Assembly (NCBI RefSeq): GCF_900108095.1
Contig: NZ_FNWL01000001.1
Location: 868,001-932,000 of the forward strand
Source: Natronorubrum sediminis
GTDB lineage: Archaea > Halobacteriota > Halobacteria > Halobacteriales > Natrialbaceae
Direction of reading: 5' to 3'
DNA: 64,000 bases
In this document: in pieces, positions 52,831 through 61,889 of the stretch
How the letters are laid out: every line of letters begins with the position of its first letter
Numbering within the stretch: position 1 is the stretch's first letter
The notes under the pieces: generated by a model
What the model saw: only the letters and a program-made list of their open reading frames with translations
Databases searched by the model: none
Told to the model about the DNA's origin: nothing
Program-made: the position numbers and the translations under genes

Positions 52831-53106
52831 TTAGACGTCGACGTACTGGTCGACCCACTCCTGACGGCGCTGTAGGGTGCGTCTCCCTTTCGGGGTCAAT
52901 GCGTAGTAGTTCGTCCGCCGATCGAGTTGGCCTTTCTCGACGAGTTCCTTCTCGACTAAGGTGTCGAGATTCGGATACAGCCGGCCGTGCGTGACCGGTT
53001 GGTCAATATAGCGATTGACGTCGTCGAGTATCTCCTGTCCGGACGGACGGTCTTTACCGGCGATTACGTACAGCAAGTCTCGTTGGAAGCCTGTGAGCTG
53101 ATCCAT
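52831..53106 (-). CDS. PadR family transcriptional regulator
   Basis: 91 residues. Winged-helix: LTGFQRDLLYVIAGKDRPSGQEILDDVNRYIDQPVTHGRLYPNLDTLVEKELVEKGQLDRRTNYYALTPKGRRTLQRRQEWVDQYV. The pattern YPNLDTLVxKxLVxKGxxDxRTNxYxLTxKG is the PadR N-terminal domain; the C-terminal dimer arm is short, as in haloarchaeal PadR proteins. TATA-like TCTATAAC lies at 53146-53152 (minus). Target unknown; next to the Nudix hydrolase gene. Confidence 0.9.
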   Translation of the reverse strand: MDQLTGFQRDLLYVIAGKDRPSGQEILDDVNRYIDQPVTHGRLYPNLDTLVEKELVEKGQLDRRTNYYALTPKGRRTLQRRQEWVDQYVDV

Positions 53107-53283
53107 GGATCACCCTCTGAATGACGACGTTCACCGATCTGTGGCTTTGTTATAGAGCAGGTACGAGCGCTCGGCAAACCAGAACGCAGGACATAGGGCC
53201 GACGGGCGGAGACGGTGCGTCTCGTCGCTCGAGAGCGACGCCGAGACGGCGCGTTTTTTGCAGAGACCGGCGTACGGGCCGAT

Positions 53284-53838
53284 ATGACGAACGATCCGCT
53301 CTCCTGGATGACGACGAATCAACAGGTAGCCTACTCCTGTCCGGGCTTCGACGTCGTTAACGAGTCCGTTCAGTTACCCGACGGCACCGAAACCGAGTTC
53401 GATTACGTCTCCGAACCGGAGAGCGTCTGCATCCTCCCCTTTACCCCCGACGGAGACATCGTCTGCATCGACGAGTGGCGGCAGGCCGTCTCTCGAGTCA
53501 ACCGCGGCATCCCCGTCGGCGGGACCGAACCCGACGACGACTCGATCGAGGCGGCCGCCCGGCGCGAACTCGCCGAAGAGACGGGCCACGAAGCGGACTC
53601 GCTCGAGTCGCTGGTAACCGTCGAACCGGCGAACGGCCTCGCCGATTCGGTCCTCCACGTCTTCGTCGCCACCGGCTGTCGACCGACGGCCGAACAGCGA
53701 CTCGATCACAACGAGAGCATCCGCGTGACCCACTGGAGCGAATCGGACGCGCTCGAGGCCGTCCGCGAGGGAGACGTCCGCGACGGACGACTGGTGCTCG
53801 CGCTGTCGTACTACCGGCTCTTCGAAGCCGAAAGCTGA
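53284..53838 (+). CDS. Nudix hydrolase (ADP-ribose pyrophosphatase-like)
   Basis: 184 residues from ATG 53284 (MTNDPLSWMTTNQQVAYSCPGFDVVNE). Nudix box: GGTEPDDDSIEAAARRELAEETGHEADSLESL (GX5EX7REUXEEXG) near residues 78-105. The preceding VCILPFTPDGDIVCIDEWRQAVSRVNRGIPVGG resembles ADP-ribose pyrophosphatase family members (xxRQYR-like segment here EWRQAV). Hydrolyses a nucleoside diphosphate derivative; the substrate needs testing. Divergent from the PadR gene, 177 bp apart. Confidence 0.9.
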   Translation: MTNDPLSWMTTNQQVAYSCPGFDVVNESVQLPDGTETEFDYVSEPESVCILPFTPDGDIVCIDEWRQAVSRVNRGIPVGGTEPDDDSIEAAARRELAEETGHEADSLESLVTVEPANGLADSVLHVFVATGCRPTAEQRLDHNESIRVTHWSESDALEAVREGDVRDGRLVLALSYYRLFEAES

Positions 53839-53956
53839 AAACCGAAACGGAGAATCGGCTACCCGAAACTACTCGTCGTCCCTGCCGACGACGCCTGTCT
53901 CTTCGTCATCGCCATCTTCGCCGTCGTCCACATCAGCGACGTGATGTCCGAAATCC

Positions 53957-54148
53957 TCACCCACTCGCCATCAACGGTTTCCTCCTCGACCCGTCGTCAT
54001 CTTTCCGGATAGTCGACGCGGGTTGTTCTTCGGTATCGGTGTCGTTCTCAGCGTCGCTGCTCTCCCGGAGTTCCTCCGCAATCTCGCCGTCGACATCGGA
54101 ATTTTCGACGGGTGTCCCAGGAGGGTACCGAGCTACTCTGATGTTCAT
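53957..54148 (-). pseudogene. short acidic ORF, possibly a frameshifted gene
   Basis: Minus-strand frame of 63 codons (MNIRVARYPPGTPVENSDVDGEIAEELRESSDAENDTDTEEQPAS...). Its start looks like a real acidic haloarchaeal protein. The frame ends at TGA soon after KPLMASG, while the +1 or -1 frames beyond it read DGEWVRISDIT and then an acidic GEDGDDEETGVVGRDDE ending at a stop. Two acidic ends and a middle in another frame suggest one short gene broken by a frameshift. The whole gap 53839-54222 has no other gene. Confidence 0.35.
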
Positions 54149-54222
54149 CGATCCGCCAGCGTGGGAGAAAGCGGGCGCTCGAGCGGCGGCAGTGCGAAGA
54201 AAAGTACGGAGGGGCGCCTGAA

Positions 54223-55689
54223 TTAGATCAGGGACGCACTTGGGAGGAGTCCGTCGTCGTCTTCGTCATCCTCGGTGTCCTCGTCATCGTCCTCGTCGTC
54301 GCCGTTGAGGAGTCCGTTGTCTTCGTCTTCAGCGTCTTCGTCTTCAGCGTCTTCGTCGTCAGCGTCTTCATCGTCCGCTTCCTCGAGTTCGCTTGCGTCG
54401 GCGAGCGTGATTGAGTCTGCGCTCGCGTCACCGATGTCGATCATGGATGCAGAGGCCTGCGTGACGGTCTCTTCGTCAGCGTCCTCGTCATCCATGTCGT
54501 CGTTCTCGTCGTCCTGGACGGCGGCGTCAGTTTCCGCTTCGTCGTTGTCGTTGTCCGCAGCGTCGTCAGCACCGTTGTCGTCGGCGTCAGCGTCCGCATC
54601 AGCGTCGTCGTCTGCGTCGTCAGCCTCCTCTTCGTTGGCTTCGTCGACGGTCATCGAGTCGATGGTAATCTCGTCGACATCGAACTGCTCGATGGTGAGC
54701 TGACCGAGTTCTTCAGTTTCGCCGTTAGCGTCTTCGTCGTCAGCGTCCTCGTCAGCATCCTCATCGTCCGCTTCCTCGTCGTCCATGTCGTCGTTCTCGT
54801 CGTCTTGGACGACAGCGGCAGTTTCTGCCTCGTCGTTGTCGTTGTTCTCAGCGTCGTCGGCACCGTTCTCGTCGTCAGCGTCCTCATCAGCTTCGTCATC
54901 GTCGTCAGCCTCCTCGTCGTCAGCTTCGTCACCGACGGTTAGCTCGTCGATGGTCAGCGTCTCGACATCCATCGTCTCGATGGTGAGCTCTTCGACGGTG
55001 ACCTCGCTAGCGTCCTCGTCGATCAGATCCTGTCCGTTTGCAGCGTCTTCGTCGTCAGCGTCTTCGTCGTCAGCGTCCTCGTCGTCAGCGTCCTCGTCGT
55101 CTGCCTCGTCGTCTTGGACCACTGCGGCAGTCTCTTCCTCGTCGTTGTCGTTCTCATCAGCGTCGTCAGCGCCGTTCTCGTCGTCAGCGTCCTCATCGTC
55201 TGCGTCGTCAGCGTCCTCGTCGTCTTCGTCGAGTTCGAGGTCCTCGATGGAGACATCCTGTAGCTCGAGTTGCTCGAGTTGGATGTCGGAGATCGTCACT
55301 TCTTCACCGTTTTCTGCCTCGTCGTTGTCGTCAGCTTCCTCGTCTTCCTCGTCGTCTTGGACGACTGCAGCAGTTTCTTCCTCGTCGTTGTTCTCAGCGT
55401 CGTCGTTCTCGTCGTCGGCGCCGTTCTCGTCGTCAGCGCCGTCGAGTTCCTCTTCGAGTTCGGTCGTGTCAGCGTCGAAGTTCTCGACGTTCAGCTCTTC
55501 GATCGTCGCGTCTTCGACGGTGGCATCATCGAGCTCGAGTGTTTCAACGTCTGTATCTTGAATCGTTGCGCTCATGTCGCCGGCATCGTCGGTCGCACCT
55601 GTCGACGCACCCGCGAGGGCAGGACCCCCCGAGAGAGCAACCATCAGAGCGACGAATACGACACCGAGTTTCTGCGATCGTGAATCCAT
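54223..55689 (-). CDS. secreted modular acidic protein with five short beta-like blocks
   Basis: 488 residues. Signal peptide MDSRSQKLGVVFVALMVALSGGPALAGA (cleavage ~27). The mature protein alternates five short hydrophobic blocks with acidic linkers. Blocks at ~47-78, 129-154, 228-254, 328-352 and 407-434 show a period of five with aliphatic residues at positions 1 and 3 (VTVEE LTIET MDVET LTIDE LTVGD), like turns of a pentapeptide-type beta-helix. Linkers of 70-75 residues are Asp/Glu-rich and share ETAAVVQDDE (at 105, 186, 289 and, as ETDAAVQDDE, 386). No membrane anchor at the C-terminus. The Asp-repeat DNA (GACGCTGACGACGAA) is slippage-prone. Function unknown; a cation-binding surface or matrix polymer is inference. 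Confidence 0.85.
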   Translation of the reverse strand: MDSRSQKLGVVFVALMVALSGGPALAGASTGATDDAGDMSATIQDTDVETLELDDATVEDATIEELNVENFDADTTELEEELDGADDENGADDENDDAENNDEEETAAVVQDDEEDEEADDNDEAENGEEVTISDIQLEQLELQDVSIEDLELDEDDEDADDADDEDADDENGADDADENDNDEEETAAVVQDDEADDEDADDEDADDEDADDEDAANGQDLIDEDASEVTVEELTIETMDVETLTIDELTVGDEADDEEADDDDEADEDADDENGADDAENNDNDEAETAAVVQDDENDDMDDEEADDEDADEDADDEDANGETEELGQLTIEQFDVDEITIDSMTVDEANEEEADDADDDADADADADDNGADDAADNDNDEAETDAAVQDDENDDMDDEDADEETVTQASASMIDIGDASADSITLADASELEEADDEDADDEDAEDEDAEDEDNGLLNGDDEDDDEDTEDDEDDDGLLPSASLI

Positions 55690-55794
55690 GCGTCCAGTGC
55701 TATCGGCAGATCACGGGCTAAAACGAGCCGACTGTTACGAGATTATCGCAGCGAAAGTCGCAGTTTGCACTCGTGTAACGGTCGCTAATCGCTG

Positions 55795-55828
55795 ATTCAC
55801 TCCCTCGAGTGAATGAGCGTTCTCGCTC
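55795..55828. other. two adjacent hairpins between the acidic protein gene and tgtA
   Basis: ATTCACT-CCCTCG-AGTGAAT (55795-55814) is followed directly by GAGCG-TTCT-CGCTC (55815-55828), then GAAAAATACC. Both stems are perfect. They lie in the 328-bp divergent spacer, 106-139 bp upstream of the acidic-protein start (55689) and about 190 bp upstream of tgtA (56018). They could be regulatory sites or an RNA element. Confidence 0.45.
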
Positions 55829-56017
55829 GAAAAATACCACCCCCGGTAGACGTGGTTTGTAGTTGTGCCTGCACTCGCCGATATCAGCCGACACTGACGC
55901 CGTAACGGATGGTTTTGTTTGCTCAGCACCGTCCTCAAGAGCGGGAGAAGACAAACGACCGACACGTCCCGGGCGAAACCTTCACTGACTTACGTCGGAC
56001 GGCCCAACCCACGTTCG

Positions 56018-57499
56018 ATGCGCGAGTGCTTCGAAGTCCGGGACACGGACGCCGGTGGGCGAATCGGCGAGTTGACCGTTCCGCGAGCAGACGTTACCGT
56101 CGAGACGCCGGCGCTGTTGCCGGTGATCAACCCGAATCTGGATACGATCGCCCCCCGTCGACTGGCCACGGAGTTCGGCGCTGAAATCCTCATCACGAAC
56201 TCGTATATCATCCACGGGACCGAAGACGTCCGCGAGGAGGCCCTCGAGGACGGCCTCCACGACCTGCTCGATTTCCCCGGCGCGATCATGACCGATTCGG
56301 GTTCGTTCCAGCTCTCGGAGTACGGCGAGATAGACGTGACGACCGAAGAGATCCTCGAGTTCCAGCACGAGATCGGCTCGGACATCGCGACGCCGGTCGA
56401 TATCCCGACTCCGCCGGACGTCCCCCGCGAGCGCGCCGAGGACGAACTCGAGACGACCCAGGAACGCCTCGAGTTAGCCGAAACCGTCGAGACGGGAGAC
56501 ATGCTCGTCAGCGCGCCCGTCCAGGGCTCGACGTACCCGGATCTTCGCGAGCGGGCGGGTCGTCACGCCGACGCGACGAATCTGGACGTGTTTCCGGTCG
56601 GTGCGGTCGTCCCGCTGATGAACGACTACCGCTACGACGACATGGTCGACGCCGTCGCGGGGGCCAAACGCGGTCTCGGCGCCGACGCCCCGGTGCACCT
56701 CTTCGGTGCCGGCCACCCGATGATGTTCGCCCTCGGCGTCGCAATGGGCTGTGACCTCTTCGACTCTGCAGCCTACGCGCTCTACGCCCGCGACGATCGC
56801 TACCTGACGGTTCGTGGCACTCGCCACCTCGAGGACCTCGAGTATCTGCCCTGTTCGTGTCCCGTCTGTACCGAGCACTCGCCCGACGAACTGCGCGCGC
56901 TGCCCGACGACGCACGCGAGACGGAACTCGGCGCGCACAACCTCCACGTCACCTTCGAAGAGATCCGCCGGATCAAGCAAGCCATCCGCGCGGGGAACCT
57001 CCTCGAACTCGTCGAGCAACGCGCCCGCGCCCACCCGACGATGCTCGACGGCTACCGAACGCTGCTCGATCACGCCGACCAACTCGAGCGAAGCGACCCC
57101 GTCTCCAAGGGCGCGTTCTTCTACACCTCCCACGAGAGTGCCCGCCGACCCGAAGTCCGTCGCCACCATCGGCGCCTCGAGCGCCTTTCCGTACCGGACT
57201 CGCTGTTTCTCACGGAAGGGAATTCCGCACGGACCGATGAGTTCGACGACTCCTGGCGCGTCCAACCGCCGTTTGGCCCCTTCCCCCGCGCGCTCTCGAA
57301 GAGCTATCCGCTCACTGCGGAAGTACCAGATCGAACGGATCGCGCGGCCCTCGAGGCCGCGGCAGACGGCGTCAGCCGACTCGTAGAGGCGAATCCCGAC
57401 GCGGCGATCACGTTGGGCCATCGGGGCTGGCCGGAGGGTGTGCTCGAGCGGGTCCCCGAGGACGTGGTGTTGACCGATCTCTCTGACGATCGGCCCTGA
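56018..57499 (+). CDS. tgtA: archaeosine tRNA-guanine transglycosylase
   Basis: 493 residues from ATG 56018 ([22 protein letters not shown]); the frame is open earlier but that part is not family-like. Swaps guanine-15 of tRNA for preQ0, the first archaeosine step. Seen: [54 protein letters not shown] (catalytic Asp), [53 protein letters not shown], and zinc site [14 protein letters not shown] with downstream HNLHVT. No PUA domain follows, so it is the single-domain haloarchaeal TgtA. arcS, the next enzyme, begins at 63042. Confidence 0.95.
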   Translation: MRECFEVRDTDAGGRIGELTVPRADVTVETPALLPVINPNLDTIAPRRLATEFGAEILITNSYIIHGTEDVREEALEDGLHDLLDFPGAIMTDSGSFQLSEYGEIDVTTEEILEFQHEIGSDIATPVDIPTPPDVPRERAEDELETTQERLELAETVETGDMLVSAPVQGSTYPDLRERAGRHADATNLDVFPVGAVVPLMNDYRYDDMVDAVAGAKRGLGADAPVHLFGAGHPMMFALGVAMGCDLFDSAAYALYARDDRYLTVRGTRHLEDLEYLPCSCPVCTEHSPDELRALPDDARETELGAHNLHVTFEEIRRIKQAIRAGNLLELVEQRARAHPTMLDGYRTLLDHADQLERSDPVSKGAFFYTSHESARRPEVRRHHRRLERLSVPDSLFLTEGNSARTDEFDDSWRVQPPFGPFPRALSKSYPLTAEVPDRTDRAALEAAADGVSRLVEANPDAAITLGHRGWPEGVLERVPEDVVLTDLSDDRP

Positions 57500-57599
57500 T
57501 TGTGCGGTAGGTCGACAACTGTTCGTTTCTGGTCTTCCGCACAACCCGTTCTAGAGACGGACCAGTCCGTATATTCCGACGTAACTCCAAGCAGCAGTT

Positions 57600-59537
57600 G
57601 TGCCCGCTCTCTCCACAACCAGGGTCGTTCTGGGCGCGTTCATCGTCGTCGTCCTCGGTGCCGCGGGATTGTTCGTCGTCGACGCCGGTTCGACGTCACC
57701 GGACCCAGTCGCGTTCGACGAAACGGTTCACAGCGGGATCACGCTCGAAGCCGAACGCGAACTCGACGACGACGTTGAGCTTCCCCGAGCGCAAGTGTTC
57801 TATTCTCAGTATCAGTACGTCGTCGGCTACTACGGCGTCGAGACGTTTGCCGACGACCAGCAACAGCCAGAACACGAGCAGCGGTTCGGACACCCACTGA
57901 CGGTGTACGTCACCGACTACAGCGGGACTGGCGTCGAACTGGACGACGACGGGTATCCGACGACGGACGGCTCTCCGGAGTGGACCGACGCCGAAACGGC
58001 GTGGTACGTCCTCGAGAGCGACGCGGAGACGCCGGCTGGAACGACCGTCGTTCCGTTTACCGATCGCGACGACGCCGACGCGTTCGCCGACGAGTACGGC
58101 GGCGACGTTCGCGGTTGGGAGTCGGTTCTCGAAGCCACGTACGACCGGGACGATGCGGCGGTCGCGCGCGATCGCGTCGACAGCCACCGACAACTCGCCG
58201 ACGGTCGGGTCGAACAGACAGCTGAGTTCACGGAGCGACCGACATCGTCGGTCGTCGGTTCCGACGCGGATACGATTCAGGAAGCGATCGACGAGGCTCC
58301 CGCCGACACGACGGTCCGCGTCCCGAACGGAACGTACGAAGAGACCGTCGAGATCGATCGTCCGCTGACGATCGTCGGTGACGAGGACGTGACGATTCGC
58401 GGTGACGGAAACGGCTCGGTGGTCACCGTCACTGACGAGCGTGTCGCGGTCCAAAACGTCTCGATCGACGGCGTCGGCGAAACGACGAGAGGTGACGGCG
58501 ACGTCGATATCGACGTTGACGACGAGGAGCTTGGCGCGACGTTCATGCGGAACTACGCGAGCACTGACGCGGGCATCGCAGCCTACAGTGCCGACGAATT
58601 GCTGGTGCAGGACGTCCACATCGACACCCCGGCGAGCGGAATCCTTACGCACGGAACCGACGACGCCGCCGTTCGAAACGCGACGGTCGTTGGACCGGAT
58701 GACCCCACGGACGGCCTCGCTGGCATATTGTTGCTCCAGTCGAATGCAGTGATCGAGACTTCGACGGTCGACGGAACGACAAACGGCGTGTACCTGTACC
58801 GGTCCCCGTCGACGGTCGTCCGGTCGAACTCGGTCACGGGTAACCAGCTAGGCGTCCACCTGATGCACACGGACGAGTCGCTTGTCACGGACAACGAGAT
58901 ACACGGCCAGACAAACACCGGTGTGTACATCATGACGGGGCCAGAGCGAAACGCGATCGTCGGAAACACGATCCGAGACACCGAAACTGGCCTCAGTCCG
59001 GGCGGCAGCGACACTTACGTTGCGGACAACCGCATCGAGAACTCGAACGTCGGTCTTCGTGTCGATACGGCCTCGTCGATCTACGAGGGGAACGTCGTCG
59101 CCGGCAACGAGGTGGGAGCAGACGTGACCGGGATGTTACCGACGAACCGCGTCGTCGGCAACGACTTTGTCGCAAACGAAGAGCACGCGACGGTCACCAG
59201 CGGACCGCTACGAATCTGGAGCGACGATGGAGGTGGAAACTACTGGCAAGGCGCTGCCGGCGTCGCCAGCGGTGACTACGCCGATCGGTCGTACACGCCG
59301 ACGGACGACGTCGACAAGCGACTACACACGACCGACGGCACGCCGACGCTCGTCCAAGCACCGGCGCTCGAGGGCCTCGCCGGGCTCGAAGGAACGGTTC
59401 CGGGAATGCGGACCGGCAGTATCACCGACAACTACCCGGCCTGTGAACCGATCAACGCGGACCGGCTCGAAGCGACCGGCTGGGACGACCAGGCGTGGAC
59501 GTGCTACGAAACGACGCGTACACCGACCGATGACTGA
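57600..59537 (+). CDS. nosD: NosD-type periplasmic copper/N2O-reductase accessory protein with NosL-like N-terminal domain
   Basis: 645 residues, GTG start (MPALSTTRVVLGAFIVVVLGAAGLFVVDAG, an exported N-terminus). Residues ~40-200 resemble NosL, with the block TTVVPFTDRDDADAFADEYGGD; the same motif (DDADAFADEYGGD) occurs in the NosL protein at 61293. Residues ~210-600 are a right-handed beta-helix of the NosD/CASH type (SDADTIQEAIDEAPADTTVRVPNGTYEETVEIDRPLTIVGD, then ~22-residue repeats such as NAVIETSTVDGTTNGVYLYRSPSTVVRSNSVTGNQLGVHLM). NosD helps deliver sulfur or copper to N2O reductase with NosF/NosY. The stop overlaps nosF. nosZ is not here. Confidence 0.85.
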   Translation: MPALSTTRVVLGAFIVVVLGAAGLFVVDAGSTSPDPVAFDETVHSGITLEAERELDDDVELPRAQVFYSQYQYVVGYYGVETFADDQQQPEHEQRFGHPLTVYVTDYSGTGVELDDDGYPTTDGSPEWTDAETAWYVLESDAETPAGTTVVPFTDRDDADAFADEYGGDVRGWESVLEATYDRDDAAVARDRVDSHRQLADGRVEQTAEFTERPTSSVVGSDADTIQEAIDEAPADTTVRVPNGTYEETVEIDRPLTIVGDEDVTIRGDGNGSVVTVTDERVAVQNVSIDGVGETTRGDGDVDIDVDDEELGATFMRNYASTDAGIAAYSADELLVQDVHIDTPASGILTHGTDDAAVRNATVVGPDDPTDGLAGILLLQSNAVIETSTVDGTTNGVYLYRSPSTVVRSNSVTGNQLGVHLMHTDESLVTDNEIHGQTNTGVYIMTGPERNAIVGNTIRDTETGLSPGGSDTYVADNRIENSNVGLRVDTASSIYEGNVVAGNEVGADVTGMLPTNRVVGNDFVANEEHATVTSGPLRIWSDDGGGNYWQGAAGVASGDYADRSYTPTDDVDKRLHTTDGTPTLVQAPALEGLAGLEGTVPGMRTGSITDNYPACEPINADRLEATGWDDQAWTCYETTRTPTDD

Positions 59538-60264
59538 GACACAACCGATACTCGAGGCGACGGGAATCGATCACGATTACGGGGCGGTCTCCGTCCTGCA
59601 GGACGTTTCACTGACGGTTCCGCGGGGGAACGTAACGGCGATCATCGGCCCGAACGGGGCCGGCAAGACGACGCTGATTCGCGCACTCGCGGGACTCCAC
59701 GAACCGACCGGTGGCGAGATCACGTACCACGGGCCCGAGACGGCCAGGCGGATCGGCTATCTGCCCCAACACCCCGCGTTTCGACCAGGATTCACGTGCC
59801 GCGAGACGCTCCAGTTCTACGCGTCGCTCGTCGGCGACGACGACGCCGCGATAGAGAGACTCGCTCGCGTCGGTCTCGAAGACGCGGCCGACCGGAACGT
59901 CGAAGCGCTCTCCGGCGGGATGACGCGACTGCTCGGCGTCGCCCAGGCGACGATCGGCGACCCGCCGATAATCGTCCTCGACGAACCCGGAAGCGGTCTC
60001 GACCCGGGGATGAGCATGCACGTCTTCGACGTCGCGTCGGCGCTCGCCGATGAGGGAACGTCGATCCTGCTGACGTCTCACGACCTCGAGTTAGTCGAAC
60101 GAATCGCCGACAAAGTGCTGGTGCTGTCCGACGGCCAATTCGTCCAGCACGGAGCGACGACCGAACTCAGAGAACGCTTCGGCGTCGACTCGCTGTGGTC
60201 CGTCTACGAGAACGCGATCGAAGGCGACCTCGACACCGTCAGCGTTCAGGGTGAGCACGCATGA
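59530..60264 (+). CDS. nosF: NosF-type ABC transporter ATP-binding protein
   Basis: 244 residues from ATG 59530, overlapping the nosD stop by eight bases. Walker A GPNGAGKTT, Q-loop PQHP, signature LSGGMTRLL, Walker B IIVLDEPGSGLDPGM and switch His in LLTSHDLELV. The variant LSGGM and the GSGLDPG following Walker B are common in Nos/ABC-2 drug families. It powers the NosY permease. Translational coupling (overlap) with nosD and nosY shows one operon. Confidence 0.92.
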   Translation: MTETQPILEATGIDHDYGAVSVLQDVSLTVPRGNVTAIIGPNGAGKTTLIRALAGLHEPTGGEITYHGPETARRIGYLPQHPAFRPGFTCRETLQFYASLVGDDDAAIERLARVGLEDAADRNVEALSGGMTRLLGVAQATIGDPPIIVLDEPGSGLDPGMSMHVFDVASALADEGTSILLTSHDLELVERIADKVLVLSDGQFVQHGATTELRERFGVDSLWSVYENAIEGDLDTVSVQGEHA

Positions 60265-61139
60265 GCGACGAACGCTCGACCTCGAGTCGATCGACGCCGG
60301 TACGCGAAACCGAAACGCGGACAGCACCGGGTCCGAGACACCGCCTCAAAACGATCGTCCGGCGCGAACTGCGGACGGTCGTTCGAACGCGCACGTTTTT
60401 CGTGCTGGCGCTGGCGTTCGCCGCCGTCGTCCTCGGAATCGCCGTGGTCGGAGAGAGCATCCAGGCGGGCTACGTGCCGACGCTCGTCGACCTCCTCACG
60501 CCGCTCGAGTTGCTCGTTCCGGTACTCGCTGTCGCGTTCGGCTACCGTGCCATCCTCGGCGACGACCAGCGAGGCGAACTCGACGTCCTCGAGACGTACC
60601 CCGTCTCGGGCCGCGAACTCGTCCTCGGGGTTTATCTCGGTCGCGCGATCGGACTCCTCGCCACAGTTGTCGTGCCACTTGTGATCGTCGCGGTCGCGGT
60701 CGCCGTGACCGAAGGCAGTCAGCTGTCCATCTACGCGACGCACTCCGGAGCCGATTCTCCGGTGCTGTTCGGCCGGTTCGTCGTGCTGACGGCGTTGTTC
60801 GCGCTCTCGGTCCTCGCAATCGCGATCGCGATTTCGTCGGTCGTCAGCGGGACCCGCAGCGCACTCGCCCTCGCTGTCGTCGCCCTCGTCATCCTGCTCG
60901 TCGGGATGGATCTGGCGATTGCGTACGGCTTCTCGATCGGCATTATCGGCGACTCGGAACTCGTCTACACGCTCGTGCTCAGTCCGCTCAGCGCGTTTCG
61001 CGGACTCGTCTTCGAAAGCGCCGTCGTCGTCGCTTCCGGTACCGGGCCGGACGTCGCCGCGCCGATCTCGAGTCTGGTGAGTCTCGTCGGCTGGACGGTC
61101 GGCTCGCTTGGCGTCGCGACGTGGGCACTGAATCGGTAG
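60261..61139 (+). CDS. nosY: NosY-type ABC transporter permease
   Basis: 292 residues, starts four bases before the nosF stop. About six TM helices: TFFVLALAFAAVVLGIAVVG, LLVPVLAVAFGYRAILG, GLLATVVVPLVIVAVAVAVT, FVVLTALFALSVLAIAIAISSVVSG, LALAVVALVILLVGMDLAIAYGF and LVSLVGWTVGSLGVATWAL. The loop DDQRGELDVLETYPVSGRELVLG between TM2 and TM3 is typical of NosY/ABC-2 permeases. With NosF it forms the transporter that works with NosD. Convergent with nosL. Confidence 0.88.
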   Translation: MSDERSTSSRSTPVRETETRTAPGPRHRLKTIVRRELRTVVRTRTFFVLALAFAAVVLGIAVVGESIQAGYVPTLVDLLTPLELLVPVLAVAFGYRAILGDDQRGELDVLETYPVSGRELVLGVYLGRAIGLLATVVVPLVIVAVAVAVTEGSQLSIYATHSGADSPVLFGRFVVLTALFALSVLAIAIAISSVVSGTRSALALAVVALVILLVGMDLAIAYGFSIGIIGDSELVYTLVLSPLSAFRGLVFESAVVVASGTGPDVAAPISSLVSLVGWTVGSLGVATWALNR

Positions 61140-61292
61140 CAGTTCCGAACGATATCAGCCGTCACACGCCGTCAACAATCGTACTGTTCGGCAGGAACCC
61201 ATCCGGCTATCGGTGACAAAACGGGATTCTGATCGGGTTCCGACGAAACGGGGCCGTAACCGAGTCGCGACAGAACTGTCGGCGAGTCGGGC

Positions 61293-61889
61293 TTAACTCT
61301 GCATTAGCGACATTACCAGCTCCTGCGTAATCTCGTCGTGATCTTCCCTGTCGCCGCCGTACTCGTCGGCGAACGCGTCGGCGTCGTCGGCGTCACTGAA
61401 CGGAATAATCGAGGCGCCCATCGCGCCTTCGACCTCGCTGTCGACCACCATCGTGAGTTCCGTCGCGTCTCCGAACGCGTCGGCCTCGAGGTGACGACCA
61501 ATGACGGGTGAGTCGTCGTCTTCTTCCACCGACTCCTCGACGACCGAGTAGTCGGTTAGGTACATCACTTCGGGTTCGGCTTCGTCTTCGTTATCGAACG
61601 TGAACGCGTACGTACAAAGCGAACTGCAGAACCGAGCCGGTCGGTCGTCGCCGACGGTATCCGACGGGTCCTCGTAGTGAGCCTGACCGGCCGGCCCAGG
61701 ATGATCAGCGATGCGCATCGTACACTGGTCACAGTCGTGTTCGTCCTCAATCTCGACCGCTGCTGGAGTGTCCGCGCCGTCGTCGAGGCATCCGGCAATT
61801 GCGCCCAGGGAGGCCGTTGCTACTCCGCCGAGGACGGCTCGACGGGAAACGAGATGGGGGGGAACGGTCGATAAAGTCGACGGGTCCAT
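61293..61889 (-). CDS. nosL: NosL family copper-binding lipoprotein
   Basis: 198 residues from ATG 61889. MDPSTLSTVPPHLVSRRAVLGGVATASLGAIAGC is a Tat signal with lipobox Cys ~34. NosL features: DEHDCDQCTMRIADHPGPAGQAHY (CxxC-M copper site), RFCSSLCTYAFTFDNED (second Cys pair), MVVDSEVEGAMGASIIPFSDADDADAFADEYGGD (typical C-terminal block). Delivers copper to apo-N2O reductase outside the cell. Upstream TTATTGT... A+T-rich promoter. It faces nosDFY (154-bp convergent gap), so it is not in that operon. Confidence 0.9.
   Translation of the reverse strand: MDPSTLSTVPPHLVSRRAVLGGVATASLGAIAGCLDDGADTPAAVEIEDEHDCDQCTMRIADHPGPAGQAHYEDPSDTVGDDRPARFCSSLCTYAFTFDNEDEAEPEVMYLTDYSVVEESVEEDDDSPVIGRHLEADAFGDATELTMVVDSEVEGAMGASIIPFSDADDADAFADEYGGDREDHDEITQELVMSLMQS

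Noticed and set aside
54223-55400. CRISPR-like regular repetition in the acidic gene
   Set aside because: The repeat is codon-level (GACGCTGACGACGAA) inside one reading frame, with no unique spacers and no cas genes.
54223-55689. Long Ser-rich plus-strand frames opposite the acidic gene
   Set aside because: They are antisense readings of GAC/GAG repeats, giving unnatural poly-Ser runs without starts or family match. The acidic minus frame has a signal peptide and structured blocks.
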